Below, piece after piece: positions 55,244 through 64,000 of a DNA stretch of 64,000 nucleotides. Position 1 is the first letter of the stretch, and every line of letters begins with the position of its first letter. The stretch is taken from contig NZ_BCQQ01000012.1 of assembly GCF_001552155.1 (NCBI RefSeq), forward strand, positions 16,115-80,114, read 5' to 3'. Origin of the DNA: Actinomadura formosensis NBRC 14204. Its GTDB lineage: Bacteria > Actinomycetota > Actinomycetes > Streptosporangiales > Streptosporangiaceae. The notes beneath the pieces were generated by a model. It was given only the letters and a program-made list of their open reading frames with translations. It searched no databases and was not told where the DNA came from. The translations under genes were made by a program, and so were the position numbers.

Positions 55244-56059
55244 ATGGCGGGCCGCGAGCTGACCTCTCTCCGATCACCACGGGTGAAGGCCGCTCGGCGG
55301 CTCGCCAAACGCGCCTTCCGGCGCCGCGAGAACCGGTTCCTCGCCGAGGGGCCGCAGGCGGTGCGGGAGGCGCTGCAGATCCCCGGCGGGCTCGCCGAGC
55401 TGTTCACCACCGCCGAGGCGGAGACCCGCCATCCCGAGCTGGTGCTCGCCGCCGAGCGCGCGGGCGCACCGGTGCTGCGCGTCAGCGGCGAGGTCATGGC
55501 GGAGCTGGCGCAGACCGTCACCCCGCAGGGGCTGCTGGCGGTGTGCGAGTTCGTCGACGTCCCGCTCGCCAAGGCGCTGGAGACCGGTCCCCGGCTGGTG
55601 ACCGTGCTCGCGCACGTCCGCGACCCCGGGAACGCGGGCACCGTGCTGCGCACCGCCGACGCCGCCGGCTCGGAGGCGGTCGTGTTCACCGACGCGTCCG
55701 TCGACCCCTACAACGGCAAATGCGTGCGCGCTTCGGCGGGCAGCCTGTTCCACCTGCCGGTCGTCACCGGCCCGCGGTTCGATGCGCTGATCCCCGAGCT
55801 GAAGGGCGCGGGCCTCACCGTGCTCGCCGCCGACGGCGCGGGTGACCGCACCCTCGACGAGGCGATCGACGGGGGACTGCTCGCGCGGCCCACCGCCTGG
55901 GTGTTCGGGAACGAGGCGTGGGGTCTGCCCGACGAGATACTCCGGCACGTGGACGAGGTCGTGCGCGTGCCCATCTACGGACGCGCCGAGAGCCTGAACC
56001 TGGCGACGGCCGCGGCCGTATGCCTGTACGCCTCGGCGCGTGCCCAGCGCGGGACGTGA
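55244..56059 (+). CDS. TrmH/SpoU-family RNA 2'-O-methyltransferase
   Basis: 271 aa SPOUT methyltransferase. A substrate-binding N-terminal domain (RSPRVKAARRLAKRAFRRRENRFLAEGPQAV) precedes the knot domain with VLAHVRDPGNAGTVLRTADAAGSEAV (motif 1), WVFGNEAWGLPDEIL (motif 2) and VPIYGRAESLNLATAAAVCLY (motif 3). It likely methylates rRNA, the usual role of rplT-linked members. It follows rplT by 34 bases. The exact target nucleotide is not known. Confidence 0.92.
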   Translation: MAGRELTSLRSPRVKAARRLAKRAFRRRENRFLAEGPQAVREALQIPGGLAELFTTAEAETRHPELVLAAERAGAPVLRVSGEVMAELAQTVTPQGLLAVCEFVDVPLAKALETGPRLVTVLAHVRDPGNAGTVLRTADAAGSEAVVFTDASVDPYNGKCVRASAGSLFHLPVVTGPRFDALIPELKGAGLTVLAADGAGDRTLDEAIDGGLLARPTAWVFGNEAWGLPDEILRHVDEVVRVPIYGRAESLNLATAAAVCLYASARAQRGT

Positions 56060-56240
56060 CGGCGGGGCCCGGTAAGCCGATCGTCCGCGCTGGTAAGGCC
56101 GCCCTCCGGGGGGCGGCAGCCCGTCCGGAAGGCTACAGATGCCTTTCCGCCGGGCGGTTTCCGGGTCCCGCAAGGTGCCCGACTCCGGCTAGAGTCTCTT
56201 TTCGACAGGCCGCGTTCCCGTCGGTGTTCTGGAGGCCGCT

Positions 56241-57353
56241 GTGGGCGGAGAGGAGTCCCCTCTCATGGCCGCGCGCGTACCCGAGCGAGGGTTCGGGCCT
56301 GGCCCTGAGCGGGGCGCGGCGGACGACCTGCCCGACGGGCTGCTGGTCGCCGACCGGAACGCCCGCGTGGTGGTGTTCAACGCCGCCGCCTCGCGGATCA
56401 CCGGGATCGCCGCCGCGTCCGCCGTCGGCCGCGACTTCCGCGACGTCCTGCTGCTGCACGATGCCGAGGGCCGCGACTGGTGGAAGTGCCTGGCCCCCTA
56501 TGACGGCCTGAACACCCGCACCCGCCACCCCGAGCGCGCGCTGTTCCTTCCCGGCGGCACCGAGGTGCTGGTGACCGCCGCCTACCGGCGCGATGACCGG
56601 GGCCGGGTAGAACGGTTCACGGTGTGCCTGCGCGACGCCGTGCACCGCGCCCGCCAGGAACGCGACCGCGCCGACCTCGTCTCCACCGTCGCCCATGAGC
56701 TGCGCTCCCCGCTGACCAGCGTGAAGGGCTTCACCGCGACGCTGCTGGCCAAGTGGCACCGCTTCAACGACGACCAGAAGCGCGTCATGCTGGAGACCGT
56801 CAACGCCGACGCCGACCGCGTCACCCGGCTGATCACCGAGCTGCTGGACGTGTCCCGCATCGAGGCGGGCCGGCTGGAGATGCACCGCCAGGTCGTCGAC
56901 CTGCCCGAGGAGGTCCGCAAGGTCATCGCGGGCCGGGTCGCGGCCGGCGATCCCGAGGACCGGTTCCACTTCGAGGCGCGCGGTGAACTGCCCGAGATGT
57001 GGCTCGATCCCGACAAGATGGACCAGATCCTCGGTAACCTCCTGGAAAACGCGGTGCGTCACGGGGCGGGTACTGTCACCATTGTGGTGGAGCCGGACGC
57101 GCATAAGGAGGGAGCGGCCGTGTCGGTGCGCGACGAGGGCGAGGGCATTCCGCCCGAGGCCGTTCAGCGCGTCTTCCGGCAGTTCTGGCGCGGCCCCGGC
57201 GGCAACCGCCGCGGCGGCACCGGCCTCGGGCTCTACATCGTCAAGGGCCTGGTCGAGGCGCACGGCGGCATGATCACCGTGCGGCGGGCACCCGGTGGCG
57301 GCGCCGAGTTCCGATTTACCGTGCCCGCAGGGGCCCCCGACCACGCCGGCTGA
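56241..57353 (+). CDS. PAS-domain histidine kinase, orphan
   Basis: 370 aa, soluble. The N-terminal PAS domain (about 28-125) begins [27 protein letters not shown]. HisKA has [18 protein letters not shown] with phospho-His152. The HATPase has [15 protein letters not shown] (N box), [13 protein letters not shown] (G1) and [19 protein letters not shown] (G2). No response regulator is adjacent. From memory, streptomycetes keep a similar kinase (SCO1596) between the SpoU gene and pheS. GTG 56241 has GGAGG 5 bases upstream; ATG 56265 is the alternative start. Confidence 0.92.
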   Translation: MGGEESPLMAARVPERGFGPGPERGAADDLPDGLLVADRNARVVVFNAAASRITGIAAASAVGRDFRDVLLLHDAEGRDWWKCLAPYDGLNTRTRHPERALFLPGGTEVLVTAAYRRDDRGRVERFTVCLRDAVHRARQERDRADLVSTVAHELRSPLTSVKGFTATLLAKWHRFNDDQKRVMLETVNADADRVTRLITELLDVSRIEAGRLEMHRQVVDLPEEVRKVIAGRVAAGDPEDRFHFEARGELPEMWLDPDKMDQILGNLLENAVRHGAGTVTIVVEPDAHKEGAAVSVRDEGEGIPPEAVQRVFRQFWRGPGGNRRGGTGLGLYIVKGLVEAHGGMITVRRAPGGGAEFRFTVPAGAPDHAG

Positions 57354-57448
57354 GCGCGCCGCACGCCGCCGGCACGGCACGGTCACCGGGCCCCTGGACG
57401 GGCCAGCGCGTCACGCGCACGCTTTCCGGATTCCCACCGCCCGCGCAC

Positions 57449-57454
57449 TAGACT
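57449..57454 (+). promoter_or_regulatory. -10 of pheST
   Basis: TAGACT, 38 bases before the pheS ATG. The -35 is weak. No Phe-codon leader or T-box-like structure is seen in the short leader. Confidence 0.5.
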
Positions 57455-57492
57455 GCGGGCGTCCCACGCCGACCGGAGTCGATCACACCACC

Positions 57493-58602
57493 ATGTCTGC
57501 ACCCAACAAGTCCTATGACCCCGTCGAGGTGTCCGCGCTGCAGCCCGAGGAGCTGGAGCGGGCCCGTGGCGAGGCGCTCGCGGCGATCGCCGCGGCCGCC
57601 GACCTCGACACGCTGAAGCAGGTCCGCCTGGCGCACGCCGGAGACCGCTCCCCGCTGGCCCTCGCCAACCGGGAGATCGGCGCGCTGCCGCCCGCGGCCC
57701 GCGCCGACGCCGGCAAGCGCATCGGCGCCGCCCGCGGCGCCGTCTCCAAGGCGCTGAAGGAGCGCCAGGCCGAACTGGAGGAGGAACGCGACCGGCGCGT
57801 CCTCGTGGAGGAGACGGTCGACGTCACCCTCCCGTGGGACCGGGCGCCGCGCGGCGCCCGCCACCCGCTGACCACGATGCAGGAGCGGATGGCCGACGTC
57901 TTCGTCTCCCTGGGCTTCGAGATCGCCGAGGGCCCCGAGGTCGAGGCGGAGTGGTTCAACTTCGACGCGCTCAACTTCAAGCCCGACCACCCGGCCCGCA
58001 CGATGCAGGACACGTTCTTCGTCGGATCGGAGGAGACCGGCCTGGTGATGCGCACGCACACCTCGCCGGTGCAGATCCGGGCGCTGCTGTCGCACGAGCC
58101 GCCCGTCTACGTGGTGGTCCCGGGCCGGACGTTCCGCACCGACGAGCTGGACGCCACGCACAGCCCCGTCTTCCACCAGCTGGAGGGCCTCGCGATCGAC
58201 GAGGGACTGACGATGGCCGACCTGCGCGGCGGCATCGACGCGTTCGTCACCGGCATGTTCGGCGAGGGGCTGAAGACGCGGTTCCGGCCGTCGTACTTCC
58301 CGTTCACCGAGCCGTCCGCCGAGGTGGACATGCAGTGCTTCGTGTGCCGGGGCGCGTCCGCCGAGCCGGGCGCCGACCCGTGCCGGACCTGCAGCTCGGA
58401 GGGCTGGATCGAACTGGGCGGCTGCGGCATGGTCAACCCGCGGGTGCTGGTGGCCTGCGGCGTCGACCCCGGCCGCTACAGCGGCTGGGCGTTCGGGCTG
58501 GGCGTCGAGCGGACGCTGATGTTCCGGCACGGCGTGGAGGACATGTACGACATGGTGGAGGGCGACGTCCGGTTCACCCTCCCGTTCGGGATGGAGATCT
58601 GA
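57493..58602 (+). CDS. pheS: Phenylalanyl-tRNA synthetase alpha subunit
   Basis: 369 aa. N-terminal coiled coil (about 15-100) then the class II core: [34 protein letters not shown] (motif 1/2 area), [22 protein letters not shown] and [18 protein letters not shown] (motif 3). Four cysteines in CFVCRG...CRTCSSEGW form a zinc-like knuckle as in actinobacterial enzymes. ATG 57493 is preceded by a poor SD. The stop shares one base with the pheT ATG. Confidence 0.97.
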   Translation: MSAPNKSYDPVEVSALQPEELERARGEALAAIAAAADLDTLKQVRLAHAGDRSPLALANREIGALPPAARADAGKRIGAARGAVSKALKERQAELEEERDRRVLVEETVDVTLPWDRAPRGARHPLTTMQERMADVFVSLGFEIAEGPEVEAEWFNFDALNFKPDHPARTMQDTFFVGSEETGLVMRTHTSPVQIRALLSHEPPVYVVVPGRTFRTDELDATHSPVFHQLEGLAIDEGLTMADLRGGIDAFVTGMFGEGLKTRFRPSYFPFTEPSAEVDMQCFVCRGASAEPGADPCRTCSSEGWIELGGCGMVNPRVLVACGVDPGRYSGWAFGLGVERTLMFRHGVEDMYDMVEGDVRFTLPFGMEI

Positions 58603-61085
58603 TGCGGGCCCCGCTTTCCTGGCTGCGCGAGTACGTCGAGCTGCCGGCCGGTGTCACGGGCCGCGCGCTGGCCGAAAGGCTGATCGCGGCGGGCCTGGAG
58701 GTCGAGACCGTCGAGCGGGCCGGCGCCGACCTCGCCGGCCCGCTCGTCGTCGGCGAGGTCCTGGCGATCGAGGAGCTGACCGGCTTCAAGAAGCCGATCC
58801 GCTACTGCCAGGTGAACGTCGGCGACGCCAACGGCACCGGCGAGCCGCAGAACATCGTGTGCGGCGCCACCAATTTCGCGGTCGGTGACCGCGTCGTCGT
58901 CATCCTGCCCGGCGGCGTGCTGCCCGGCGGTTTCCAGATCGGTGCCCGCAAGACCTACGGTCATCTGTCCGAGGGCATGATCTGCTCGGTCCGCGAGCTC
59001 GGCATCGGCGAGGATCACGACGGCATCCTCGTCCTGCCGCCGGACACGGCGGTCGGCGCGGACGCGATCGAGCTGCTCGGGCTGCGCGACGACGTCCTCG
59101 ACATCGCCGTCACGCCCGACCGCGGCTACGCCCTGTCGATCCGCGGCATCGCCCGCGAGGCCGCCACCGCGTACGGGGTGCCGTTCAAGGACCCGGCGGA
59201 CGTGGAACTGCCCCCAGAGGACGGGGCGAGCGGAGCGTATCCGGCGAGCATCGGGGATCCGACCGCGTGCGACCGGTTCGTCCTGCGGGAGGTGCGCGGT
59301 TTCGACCCGGACGCGAGGACCCCGCTGTGGATGCAGGTCCGCCTGCACCGCGCCGGGATGCGCCCGGTGTCGCTCGCCGTGGACATCACCAACTACCTGA
59401 TGCTCGAACTCGGCCAGCCGCTGCACGCGTTCGACCGGGGCAGGCTCACCGGCCCGATCGTGGTGCGGCGTGCCGCGCCGGGCGAGAAGCTGGAGACGCT
59501 CGACCACGTCAAGCGGACCCTCGACCCCGAGGACATCCTCATCACCGACGAGTCGGGGCCGATCTCCATGGCCGGCACGATGGGCGGCCTCGCCACCGAG
59601 ATCGGCGAGCGCTCGTCCGACATGGTCATCGAGGCCGCGCACTTCGACGCCATCGGCACCGCCCGGATGAGCCGCCGGCACCGGCTGCACAGCGAGGCGT
59701 CCTACCGGTTCGAGCGGGGCGTCGACCGCGAACTGCCGCTCCACGCCTCCTACCGGGCGGCTCAGATGCTCGCCGGGCTGGGCGGCGCGGAGATCGTGCC
59801 GGGCGTCACCCATGCCGAGGCGCCGGCCGGGCGGGTCACGGTCACGATGCCCGCCGATCACCCCGACCGGGTCGCGGGCGTCACCTACGGGCGGGACGCG
59901 GTCGTCCGCCGCCTGGAGCAGGTCGGCTGCACGGTGACCGGCGACGGCCTCCTGACGGTGGCGCCGCCGTCCTGGCGTCCGGACCTGACCGACCCGAACG
60001 ACCTCGCCGAAGAGGTGATCCGCCTCGAAGGGTACGAGGACATCCCGGCACGGGCCCCGCGCCCGGTCGCCGGCAGGGGCCTGACCCCGCGGCAGCGGCT
60101 GCGCCGCCGCATCGGCCGCGTCCTCGCCGGCGCCGGCTACGTCGAGGCGCTCGCGTTCCCGTTCGTCGCCGAGAAGGACCTGGACGGCCTCCAGCTTCCC
60201 GCCGACGACGAACGCCGCCGGACGCTGCGCCTGGCGAACCCGATGTCGGAGCAGGAGCCGCTGCTGCGCACCACGCTGCTGCCGGGCCTGCTCAAGGTCC
60301 TCGCGCTGAACGTGGGACGCGGCTTCGGCGACGTCGCCCTGTTCGAGGTGGGCGTGGTGTTCCGTCCGCGTCCGGACGGGCCGGCCGTCGCGCCGCGCCT
60401 GCCCGTGGACCGCGGTCCGACGGCCGAGGAGATCGCCTCGCTGGAGGCCGCGCTGCCCGACCAGCCGCACCGGGTGGCGGTCGTGCTGTCCGGCGACCGC
60501 GAGCCGTCGGGCTGGTGGGGCGAGGGACGCCCGGCGCTGTGGGCGGACGCGATCGAGGCCGCCCGCACGGTGGCCCGCGAGGTCGGCGTCGAGCTGACGG
60601 TCAAGGCCGACCAGCACGCCCCGTGGCACCCGGGCCGGTGCGCCGCGCTCTACGTGGGCGACACCCTGGTCGGTCACGCCGGCGAGCTGCACCCGCGCGT
60701 CACCAAGGCGTACGGGCTGCCGGCCCGGTCGTGCGCGATGGAGCTGGAGCTGCGCCGCCTCGGCGACCCGGTCCCGGTCCGCGCGCCGCACGTGTCGTCC
60801 TACCCGGTCGCCACCCAGGACGTCGCGCTGATCGTCGACTCCGCGGTGCCCGCCGCCGAGGTGGAGGCGGCGCTGCGCGACGGCGCGGGCGACCTGCTGG
60901 AGGCGATCCGGCTGTTCGACGTCTACACCGGCGAGCAGGCGGGGGAGGGCCGCAAGTCCCTGGCCTACTCGCTGCGCTTCCGCGCCCCGGACCGCACCCT
61001 GACCGCCGAGGAGGCGTCGCAGGCCCGTGACGCCGCCGTCACGGCGGCGTCCGACCGCACGGGAGCCGTCCTGCGCGGCGCCTGA
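58602..61085 (+). CDS. pheT: Phenylalanyl-tRNA synthetase beta subunit
   Basis: 827 aa. In order: the EMAP/tRNA-binding-like domain ([11 protein letters not shown]...[13 protein letters not shown]), B3/B4 editing domain ([20 protein letters not shown]), B5 helical DNA-binding-like domain, the catalytic-like core ([16 protein letters not shown]) and the C-terminal ferredoxin anticodon domain ([14 protein letters not shown]). It is translationally coupled to pheS (TGATG). The stop region is tandemly duplicated with a 19-bp period, immediately before the terminator. Confidence 0.97.
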   Translation: MRAPLSWLREYVELPAGVTGRALAERLIAAGLEVETVERAGADLAGPLVVGEVLAIEELTGFKKPIRYCQVNVGDANGTGEPQNIVCGATNFAVGDRVVVILPGGVLPGGFQIGARKTYGHLSEGMICSVRELGIGEDHDGILVLPPDTAVGADAIELLGLRDDVLDIAVTPDRGYALSIRGIAREAATAYGVPFKDPADVELPPEDGASGAYPASIGDPTACDRFVLREVRGFDPDARTPLWMQVRLHRAGMRPVSLAVDITNYLMLELGQPLHAFDRGRLTGPIVVRRAAPGEKLETLDHVKRTLDPEDILITDESGPISMAGTMGGLATEIGERSSDMVIEAAHFDAIGTARMSRRHRLHSEASYRFERGVDRELPLHASYRAAQMLAGLGGAEIVPGVTHAEAPAGRVTVTMPADHPDRVAGVTYGRDAVVRRLEQVGCTVTGDGLLTVAPPSWRPDLTDPNDLAEEVIRLEGYEDIPARAPRPVAGRGLTPRQRLRRRIGRVLAGAGYVEALAFPFVAEKDLDGLQLPADDERRRTLRLANPMSEQEPLLRTTLLPGLLKVLALNVGRGFGDVALFEVGVVFRPRPDGPAVAPRLPVDRGPTAEEIASLEAALPDQPHRVAVVLSGDREPSGWWGEGRPALWADAIEAARTVAREVGVELTVKADQHAPWHPGRCAALYVGDTLVGHAGELHPRVTKAYGLPARSCAMELELRRLGDPVPVRAPHVSSYPVATQDVALIVDSAVPAAEVEAALRDGAGDLLEAIRLFDVYTGEQAGEGRKSLAYSLRFRAPDRTLTAEEASQARDAAVTAASDRTGAVLRGA

Positions 61086-61113
61086 CGAACACCGCGGCGC
61101 CTGACGAACACCG
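61074..61113 (+). repeat. Perfect 19-bp tandem duplication across pheT stop
   Basis: GCGGCGCCTGACGAACACC occurs at 61075-61093 and again at 61094-61112; one matching base on each side extends the periodicity. The first copy includes the last pheT codons and TGA; the second duplicates them in the 3' UTR. Same kind as at the csp and GNAT ends. Confidence 0.95.
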
Positions 61114-61149
61114 ACGTGCCCCGGACCCGTGACGGGTCCGGGGCACGTC
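61113..61149 (+). terminator. pheT terminator, bidirectional
   Basis: Perfect 16-bp stem GACGTGCCCCGGACCC with its complement and a 5-base GTGAC loop. It lies 28 bases after pheT and 6 bases before the end of the convergent ABC-2 permease gene. Confidence 0.85.
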
Positions 61150-61155
61150 CCCGTC

Positions 61156-61950
61156 TCACCCCGCGTAGCCGAGGGTCCCGTCGCGGCGCCCCACGGCGAC
61201 CAGCCGGTCCATCGACAGCGCCGCCACCGCGTACCAGCCCGCCCCGACCAGCGCCTCGGTCCCGAGCAGGCTCATGATGTGGCCGGTGGACGCGCCGCCG
61301 AGGATGCCGCGCACCGCCTCCAGCCCGTGCACGACGGGAAGCGCCTGCGCCGCGACCCGCAGCGGCCCGGGCCAGACCCCGACCGGGACGTTCACACCCC
61401 CGAACGTCATGATGATTCCGTAGGCGAAGTTCAGCACCAGCCATTCGACGCCCCGCAGCCGCAACGCGACACCCGCCAGCGCGCAGCCGTACCCGTAGCT
61501 GCTGACGAGGATGAGCACGATGACCGGCATCGCGTATCCGGCCCGCGGCCACGGCAGCGGCACGCCCAGCAGCGGCGGCAGGACGAGCCACGCGACCGAT
61601 GCGCTGGTCAGCCCGGTCACCGTCCACTGCAGCCCGCGCCCCAGGTACACCGGCAGGTGCCCGGAGGGGGCGATGGCCAGCAGCGGCAGCGTCCCCGTGC
61701 GCCGCTCACCGGCCAGCGAGATCACCACGATCGTGGACTCCAGGCAGGCCAGCACCACGATGTTGCCGACCAGCACGTACCGCATGGTGGCCTCGTCGCC
61801 GACGTAGCGGCCCAGCAGGGCGTAGAAGGTGGCCTGGCAGAGCAGCCGCATCAGCCACCCGAACGTCCACGTCCGCCAGGTGTAGACGGCGCCCATCTCG
61901 GCGAACCCGAGGATCAGCGACTCCCGGACGATCCTGAGCACGTGCCTCAT
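61156..61950 (-). CDS. ABC-2 type transporter permease (second)
   Basis: 264 aa, about six membrane helices, ABC-2 exporter fold. N terminus MRHVLRIVRESLILGFAEMGAVYTWRTW is cytoplasmic; the conserved ABC-2 segment near the centre is SLAGERRTGTLPLLAIAPSGHLPVYLGRGLQW. Its ATG overlaps the stop of the other permease by 4 bases. Last gene of the ATPase-permease-permease operon. It probably forms a heterodimer with the gene upstream; the exported substrate is unknown. Confidence 0.88.
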   Translation of the reverse strand: MRHVLRIVRESLILGFAEMGAVYTWRTWTFGWLMRLLCQATFYALLGRYVGDEATMRYVLVGNIVVLACLESTIVVISLAGERRTGTLPLLAIAPSGHLPVYLGRGLQWTVTGLTSASVAWLVLPPLLGVPLPWPRAGYAMPVIVLILVSSYGYGCALAGVALRLRGVEWLVLNFAYGIIMTFGGVNVPVGVWPGPLRVAAQALPVVHGLEAVRGILGGASTGHIMSLLGTEALVGAGWYAVAALSMDRLVAVGRRDGTLGYAG

Positions 61951-62720
61951 GCGAACCCCACCGTCCCCTCCCGGCGCGCCCGGTTCACATAGCGCCGCGT
62001 CAGCCACAGCCCCGCCGCCATCGCCGCCGCGCCCAGCCCCAGGATCGCCGCGACCGACCAGGGCCAGCCGCGGGCGTCTCCGCGCACCGAGCCGCGCAGC
62101 AGTTCCGCGCTCCACGACAGGAACACCACGCGGCTGAGGGGATGCAGCCAGCCGGGCAGCACCGTGACCGGGACGAGGATCCCGCCGAGGATGTAGAACG
62201 GGTAGCCGAGGGAGTTCTGGAGGACGTCCCGCGCCCGCGACACCACGAGCACCGCCGACAGCAGCGTCGCGGTCCCGACCGTGGCCAGGCAGGTGATCGC
62301 CACCGCGAGCGCGAACAGCGCGGGGTCGGCGACCGCCAGGACCCGGCCGAACCCGAGGGCCGCCACCAGCCACGACTCCGCGAACGCCGCCGCGCCGACC
62401 AGCACCACCATCGCGACCCGGCCGGCCACCACCGGGCCGAGCGGGACGGGCGTCGCGATCATCGGGGAGAACCGCCCGGCCCAGCGGTCCTCGGGGACGA
62501 TGCGCCCGGCGTAGTCGAGCGCGGCGACCCAGAGCCCGATCAGCCCCGGCGCCAGGACGGCGTTCGCCACGACGTCCGGGCGGTGCGCCGTCACGGTCAA
62601 CGCCAGCATCGTCGTGGTCTGCATGGGCGCGATGAGCAGGATGAGCGTGTGCTCGGGATCGCGCCGCGACAGCGCGAGCTGCAGCAGGACCGCATGCCAC
62701 ATCACCCGGAGCGTGCTCAT
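61947..62720 (-). CDS. ABC-2 type transporter permease (first)
   Basis: 257 aa, about six membrane helices. It has VPEDRWAGRFSPMIATPVPLGPVVAGRV, the cytoplasmic ABC-2 motif facing the ATPase, and DVLQNSLGYPFYILGGILVPV. The ATG overlaps the ATPase stop by 4 bases and its own stop overlaps the next permease, so the three genes are translated in series. Substrate unknown. Confidence 0.88.
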   Translation of the reverse strand: MSTLRVMWHAVLLQLALSRRDPEHTLILLIAPMQTTTMLALTVTAHRPDVVANAVLAPGLIGLWVAALDYAGRIVPEDRWAGRFSPMIATPVPLGPVVAGRVAMVVLVGAAAFAESWLVAALGFGRVLAVADPALFALAVAITCLATVGTATLLSAVLVVSRARDVLQNSLGYPFYILGGILVPVTVLPGWLHPLSRVVFLSWSAELLRGSVRGDARGWPWSVAAILGLGAAAMAAGLWLTRRYVNRARREGTVGFA

Positions 62721-63664
62721 ACGCGCATCCCGCGGTCGCCGACCGTGCGCAGGTAGACCTCTTCGAGGGTCGGTTCGCCGCGCCGGGCGGTGAGCACGTC
62801 GCGCTCCAGCAGCCAGGCGAGGACGCGGCGGGTCCCGTCCCGGCCGGCCGTGTGGACGCGCCAGCCGGTCCCGTCCCGCCGCTCGACGTCGCTCACGTCG
62901 GGCAGCAGGGCCAGGGCCTCGGTGAGGGCCGGGTCGGGGTGGGTGAAGTCGACGCACTCGCGGTCACCGAGGAACCGCCCGACCCGCGCGGGGTCCCCGG
63001 TCAGCAGCATCCGGCCGCGGTCGATCAGCGTCACCCGGTCGCACAGCGCCGCCGCCTCGTCCATGTCGTGGGTGGCGAGCAGGAACGTGCGGCCCTCCGC
63101 GCGCAGTTCGAGGACGAGCCGCCGGAAGGCCCCGGCCGCGACCGGGTCGAGCCCGGACGTCGGCTCGTCCAGGAACAGCACGCGCGGCTCGTGCAGCAGC
63201 CCGCGCGCCAGGTGCAGCCGCTGCCGCATCCCGCGCGAGAACGTCTCCACCCGGTCGTCCGCCCGGCCGGCGAGCCCGACCCGCTCCAGCAGCGCGTCGG
63301 CGCGCCTGCGGGCGGTCCGGGTGTCGAGCTTGTGGAGCGCACCCCAGAACCGCAGGTTGCGGCGGGCGGTCAGCCGGTCGTAGAGGCCCCGGTCGCCGCC
63401 GAGGACGAGCCCCACCAGCGATCGGACGGCACGCGTGTCGGCCACGACGTCGTGGCCGAGGACCCGCGCCGTCCCGGCCGACGGCAGCAGCACGGTGGAG
63501 AGGATCTGGACGAGGGTGGTCTTGCCCGCCCCGTTCGGCCCGAGCAGCCCGTGGATCTCGTTCTGCCCGATGGTCATGGTCAGGTCGTCGAGGGCGACGA
63601 CGGGGTCCCGGTGCCTGCGCGAGTAGGTGCGGCGCAGCCCGGAGGTGTGCACGGCGGCTTCCAT
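62717..63664 (-). CDS. ABC transporter ATP-binding protein
   Basis: 315 aa ATPase of the DrrA/ABC-2 exporter class. Walker A is LLGPNGAGKTT, signature FSRGMRQRLHLARGLL (degenerate LSGGQ), Walker B VLFLDEPTSGLDP, switch His in LLATHDMDEAA. A C-terminal domain of about 90 residues (DFTHPDPALTEAL onward) is typical of this class. ATG 63664. It drives the two permeases downstream. The neighbouring LuxR-type regulator in the same direction may control it, but that is only positional. Confidence 0.93.
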   Translation of the reverse strand: MEAAVHTSGLRRTYSRRHRDPVVALDDLTMTIGQNEIHGLLGPNGAGKTTLVQILSTVLLPSAGTARVLGHDVVADTRAVRSLVGLVLGGDRGLYDRLTARRNLRFWGALHKLDTRTARRRADALLERVGLAGRADDRVETFSRGMRQRLHLARGLLHEPRVLFLDEPTSGLDPVAAGAFRRLVLELRAEGRTFLLATHDMDEAAALCDRVTLIDRGRMLLTGDPARVGRFLGDRECVDFTHPDPALTEALALLPDVSDVERRDGTGWRVHTAGRDGTRRVLAWLLERDVLTARRGEPTLEEVYLRTVGDRGMRV

Positions 63665-63733
63665 GTCCTCGACCGTCGCCCTAAGACGTGTGCCCGGACC
63701 ATAAGCCCGCGCCTCAGATCGCCCGCCGGGCGG

Positions 63734-64000
63734 CTAAGCCAGGCCGCGGTCGCGGGCGGTGGCGGCGGCCTCGGCGCGGGAGGAGGCACCGAGTTTGGCG
63801 AGGATGTTGGAGATGTGGACGCTGGCGGTCTTGGGGGAGATGACCAGTTCCTCGGCGATCTCCCGGTTGGTGCGTCCGCGTGCCAGCAGGCGGATCACCT
63901 CCGATTCGCGGGCGGTCAGCGGCCCCCCGGACGGTCCGGCGAGGCCGGCGCGGCGGGCGCGTTCGCGGACGCGGCGGGCCAGGGGCGCGGCGCCGAGGCG
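63734..64000 (-). CDS. LuxR-type regulator, C-terminal fragment
   Basis: 88 residues visible; the gene continues past the window end. The C-terminal helix-turn-helix is complete: LTARESEVIRLLARGRTNREIA, then SPKTASVHISNILAKLGASS. The stretch before it, LGAAPLARRVRERARRAGL, is typical of large ATP-binding LuxR regulators (LAL/AAA type) rather than small response regulators, but the upstream domains are outside the window. The stop is 69 bases upstream of the ABC ATPase start, so the two may be in one transcription unit. Confidence 0.85.
   Translation of the reverse strand, partial: RLGAAPLARRVRERARRAGLAGPSGGPLTARESEVIRLLARGRTNREIAEELVISPKTASVHISNILAKLGASSRAEAAATARDRGLA

Noticed and set aside
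59205..59245. CCCCCAGAGGACGGGGCGAG in pheT as a further palindromic insertion
   Set aside because: The encoded stretch [21 protein letters not shown] looks like normal variable PheT linker sequence and no real palindrome is formed.
1..64000. tRNA, rRNA, CRISPR, IS element or prophage genes
   Set aside because: I looked for cloverleaf ends, regular direct repeats with spacers, transposase motifs and att-like repeats and saw none that hold up.

Overview
This is chromosomal DNA of a high-GC actinobacterium. Support for that: GC-rich third codon positions throughout, many GTG starts, a phosphatidylinositol-mannoside (PIM) pathway (pgsA, PIM acyltransferase, pimA), a mycothiol-type DinB-fold protein, an EF-G2 paralogue, and gene order that, from memory, matches the thrS-to-alaS block of Mycobacterium and Streptomyces. 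A Thermomonosporaceae/Actinomadura-like source is plausible, but that is inference. No rRNA, tRNA, CRISPR array, transposase or phage gene was recognised.

Layout. 1-9.3 kb is accessory metabolism: an ACMSD-like amidohydrolase with kynureninase; a cold-shock gene; a TetR regulator with an acyl-CoA dehydrogenase, divergent from an SDR and a quinone oxidoreductase across a perfect 9-2-9 palindrome; a NarL-type two-component pair; and a methyltransferase. 9.3-32.7 kb is conserved core: thrS behind a leader peptide and attenuator, a HIT protein, pgsA-acyltransferase-pimA, pdxS/pdxT, yebC, ruvCAB, yajC-secD-secF and apt. An anchored protein, an Asp23 protein, a Tat polysaccharide deacetylase and EF-G2 are interspersed. 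32.8-49.6 kb continues the core: rel, a large bidirectional terminator, aspS-hisS-MBL hydrolase on the minus strand, a cyclophilin, a DUF349 protein, rarA, alaS, ruvX, mltG and aroE.

49.6-53.3 kb is a small unexplained island between aroE and infC. It holds a membrane-tethered terpene-cyclase-like toroid protein, a HIT protein, a PfkB-type kinase and a Nudix hydrolase. This is the best candidate here for an undescribed system. 53.5-61.1 kb is infC (ATC start, attenuator-like leader), rpmI, rplT, a SpoU methyltransferase, an orphan PAS histidine kinase and pheST. 61.1-64 kb holds an ABC-2 exporter operon and the C-terminal end of a LuxR-type regulator cut by the window edge.

Structural curiosities: three gene ends (csp, GNAT, pheT) carry short tandem duplications that copy the stop-codon region with periods of 23, 19 and 19 bp. 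A 42-bp G/C-palindromic segment sits in frame inside the acyl-CoA dehydrogenase. Start sites were chosen by Shine-Dalgarno (SD) spacing and family alignment from memory. No database search was possible.
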